Shown here one piece after another: positions 61,135 to 64,000 of a DNA stretch of 64,000 nucleotides. A program made the translations under genes and the position numbers. The DNA comes from Lunularia cruciata (taxonomy: Eukaryota > Streptophyta > Marchantiopsida > Lunulariales > Lunulariaceae). The stretch is taken from assembly GCA_948567375.1 (NCBI GenBank), contig OX419757.1:55614001-55678000 (forward strand), given 5' to 3'. A model generated the notes under the pieces. The model did not search any database, had not been told where the DNA came from, and saw nothing but the letters and a program-made list of their open reading frames with translations. The first letter of the stretch is position 1. Each line of letters begins with the position of its first letter.

Positions 61135-62548
61135 AAATGTGAGCGTCCCTGCGAACATAGACCTCGGGTGTCTTAGAAACTTCCGAGTCTATGGTCCAAT
61201 ATCTCTGAACTCTCCACCCGTTTACTCGAGTGGCAAAAGGATTACCTTCCAAGTCGATGAGCTGCATGGATCCATTTTTGTAAAGATGAAGAACTTGATA
61301 GGGACCCATCCATCTCAAATGCAACTTGCTTGGAAAAAATATTCGGCGATTGTCATATAACAAAACCAAATCCCCTTCTCGTATAGTCACATGCTTGATT
61401 CTCTTATTGTGCCTGACTTTCCTCTATGCTTGTACTTGTTTTGTGGTTTCTATTGCATTGTCTCTTTTCTCTTCTAACCACATCAGTTGATGAATCCAAA
61501 GATCCTGACTTTCTTCTTCCGACATTCGTTCTTCGCACAGAATTCGATATGTCGGAACTTCAAATTCAACTGGCAGTATGGGATGCAAGCCATATGTCAA
61601 GAAGTATGGAGTTTTTTTGGTTGTAATCTTCTTTTTTGTTTGATATGCCCACAACGCGGCTGGTAATTTTGTATCCCAGTCATAGGCATAATTGACAGTC
61701 ACCTTATTCAAAATTTTACAAAGTAACCCATTCGCTTTTTCCGTTAAGCCATTTGCTTTTGGGTTGTAAGGAGTCGTCTTGTGATGTTTAATCTGAAAGT
61801 ACTTGGTTAACGCCTCCATTACCAAGTTCAAAAAATGTGTGCCTCGGTCACTGACCAATTCCAGCGGACACCCATATCGGGAGATGATGTTTCGAAAGAA
61901 AAATTCCACCACAGTTTCCGCATCATCTCTGCGAGTTGCTTCAGCTTCGACCATCTTGGTAGCATAGTCAGTGCAAACCAAAATGTATTGCTTTCTTGTG
62001 ACTTGGGTCACTGGTTGAATAGGACCCACAAAATCAATCCCCCATTTCTCAAATGGGGCCAAGGGCAAAATTGGTCTCAAAGGCCATTGAGAAGTAGCCG
62101 TCGGCTTTCCCGTTCTCTGACAAGCATCACAGCTTCGGATATGAGCATGTACATCTTTGTACATTGTAGGCCACCAATACACTGCCGAAAGAATTTTCTT
62201 TACAGTATTCTTCAGAGCATAGTGTCCTCCCAATGCTTCGAAGTGTAAAGATTCAATTACTCCTCCTACTTCGTATGACTCCAAGCATCGACGAAGTACT
62301 TCGTCTTTGTCCATCTTAAATAAAATGCTGTGTTTAAGCTGGTACGGCCCCATTTTCTTGAGAAAGACTGCTTGTTGTTCCAAGTCCATCCCCTCAGGAC
62401 AATGGAGAGTATTCAGATAATTATATTCAGCTGCATACCTCTTACTTCGCATTGCTGATAAGTGATACAACTCTTCGTCAGGGAACCAATCGTCAATTTC
62501 CCACTCCTGGTCTTGAGTCTCTAACCTGGACAGGTAGTCCACATTCAA
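61133..62548 (-). pseudogene. int: Integrase of element E-c (nearly intact)
   Basis: An open 374-codon frame (62548-61424) includes the end of RNase H, the zinc finger ending CDACQ (140-144) and the core with catalytic D172 (GIDFVGP), D234 (VSDRGTHF) and E270 (GLTEKANG). The D-E gap is exactly 35 residues, the hallmark D(35)E spacing. The C-terminal domain continues in 61390-61133 (GDLVLLYDNR, LRWMGPYQVLHLY) after a break. The core shows no inactivating change, unlike the RT of the same element. Confidence 0.85.
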
Positions 62549-64000
62549 ATGCGAAGCTCCCTTCCTTACTTATACAGTATACGTGAACTCTTGTAATAAC
62601 AAGATCCATCTTGCAATTTGTCCCGATAGTCTGCCTTCTTGACCAAATGTTGCAATGCGTATTGGTCAACATAGAAGACAAACTCATACCCCAACAAATA
62701 ATGACAAAATTTCTTGCAGGCATACACCATTCCGAGTGCTTCTCTTTCAGTCGTTGAATAGTTCTTTTCAGAAACTGAAAGTTATCGGCTGGCATAATAC
62801 ACCGGGTAGTCCTTCTTCTTCTCGTCCTTCTGACTTAAGACGACTCCGATGGCCATGGACAAAGTGTCCACATATACATGAAAAGGGTCATCCCAATCTG
62901 GGGCCCTCATGACTGGTGCTTCAACCAGTTTCTTCTTCAACACCTAGAAAGCTTCTTCTTGATTTGCTTCCCATAGATAGTCTTTGGATTTCTTCAGAAG
63001 CTTTGTAAGTGGTGCAGCAAGCACTGCATAGTTTGACACAAAGCGTCTATAATATCCAACATGTCCCAAGAAGCCTCTTAGCTCCCGGATGTTCTTCGGG
63101 GATTCCAAAGCTACGATGATCTTGACCTTCTCGACATCGACTTCAATACCTCGGCTTGACACCCGATGCTCCAGAAGAATTCCCTCCTTCATTGCAAAGA
63201 AGCATTTCTCTAGGTGTAATGACAAGCCGGCAAAATGACACCTTTCAAGCGTTTGGCGAAGGTAATCTAAATGTACATCTCTTTGCCCAAACACACAAAA
63301 GTCATCAATAAAAACTTCCACAAATTTGCACAGGAAATCTTTGAAGATTGAATTCATCATCCACTGGAAAGTAGCGGGAGCATTACACAACCCAAAGGGC
63401 ATTTGATTGTAAGCAAAAGTGCCCCAATCGGTCGTGAATGTAGTTTTATCCTTGTCTTCCTCTCAAGTGGATACTTGATTGTACCCTAAAAATCCATTGA
63501 GAAAACTATAACAAGGATGCCCAGCTACCTGGTCTAAAGTTGTATCGGTAAAAGGCAAGGGATGATGATCTTTCCTCATAACTGCATTCAACTTTTGGAA
63601 GTCATGGCACACTCGGATCTTCCCTGTTTTCTTCTTCGGGACAATGATAATGGGGGAAACCCATTCACTGCTTAAGACAAGGAAGATGATTCTGGCCCCT
63701 AAGTACTTGTCAATTTTATCTTTCACCAAAAGCGAGTACTTTGGATTCAGGCGATATTGTTGCTACCAAACCGGAACTACACCTTCAACCAAATCAATCC
63801 GGTATCCTCCAAATTCTCATGGAATACCCGGCATGTGATCAATTGACCAGGCGAATACATCCTAGAATTCTATAAACAGGGCAGTGTATCCTGCCAACTC
63901 CTCCGAAGTGACTGTCTTTGAGATTTTTAAAATTTTTCCTTCAGTTAATAAAACATCTTGACAGTCATCGGGGTTGATGACTCCTTCAATGTGGCTTACT
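62549..64000 (-). pseudogene. pol: RT-RNase H of element E-c (partial, inactivated)
   Basis: The RT N-terminal part enters at 64000 (DVFAWSIDHMPGIP near 63,830). The RT core includes SEWVSPIIIVPKK and CHDFQKLNAV. FLNGFLGYNQV carries Asn where the family has the first catalytic Asp, and a TGA at about 63,463 follows. From 63,402 the frame MPFGLCNAPATFQ…FIDDFCVFG…RGIEVDVEKV…GYYRRFV is open to 62,944, placing the element in the Athila/Tat branch. RNase H remnants follow with stops and a shift. Confidence 0.8.

Larger units (their letters stand above)
57345..64000 (-). mobile_element. Element E-c, Athila/Tat-like Ty3/gypsy with a giant 3' LTR, runs off the window
   Basis: Minus-strand order: RT (from beyond 64000), RNase H, integrase, a purine tract, then a 3,777-bp 3' LTR (61121-57345). 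It inserted into E-a about 20 bp after E-a's TATA-like box; the base quintet left of the insertion is TATTC and its partner would lie beyond the window. It is the best-preserved element here. Confidence 0.8.

Noticed and set aside
1-64000. CRISPR arrays, bacterial operons or rRNA genes
   Set aside because: None seen; the split genes and retrotransposons show a eukaryotic nuclear sequence.

Overview
The window looks like nuclear DNA of a land plant. Its two well-supported host genes are a plant-type PIEZO mechanosensitive channel and the replication-licensing subunit ORC5. Both have many GT-AG introns, mostly 150-700 bp. The right-hand 34 kb is a nested pile of Ty3/gypsy retrotransposons (a chromodomain chromovirus and Athila/Tat-like elements). 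The medium-sized introns would fit a moss, liverwort or other non-seed plant, but this is an inference and no species marker was seen.

Layout. 1-5.6 kb: no supportable gene, only short repeats. 5.66-23.86 kb (+): a complete 21-exon PIEZO gene; every exon junction keeps phase and the spliced product would be 2,618 residues. Its 14th intron (3.5 kb) is filled with a diverged CT-rich repeat. 23.86-25.25 kb: convergent intergenic space. 25.25-27.35 kb (-): a complete four-exon ORC5 gene (493 residues) with four E2F-like sites about 0.8-0.9 kb upstream of its ATG. 28.3-29.75 kb: transition zone with a 120-bp tandem duplication and a long near-perfect hairpin. 29.75-64 kb: retrotransposons.

Retrotransposon order. 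Element B (+; LTR 31,026-31,571, gag-protease resuming at 37,372) is split by chromovirus A (31,668-37,371, two LTRs). Element C (-, 39,226-42,433) and element D (+, from 42,434) share one LTR family (L2). From 48,829 onward there are three copies of a giant LTR of about 3.75 kb (family E). The rightmost copy is the 3' LTR of a minus-strand element whose integrase and reverse transcriptase run off the window at 64,000. The middle copy is a solo LTR with a perfect 5-bp target duplication, inserted into the leftmost copy. The leftmost copy is also interrupted by a 1.6-kb block made of two inverted L2 LTRs.

The most unusual observation is that the giant LTR itself carries a long reading frame (874 codons in the rightmost copy, one frame, four stop codons, no frameshift). 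It lies between the LTR start and a conserved TATA-like box, that is, in the presumed U3. The encoded protein has a conserved N-terminal domain, an acidic middle and a long coiled coil. A protein coded inside U3 would be copied into both LTRs and spread by every solo LTR.
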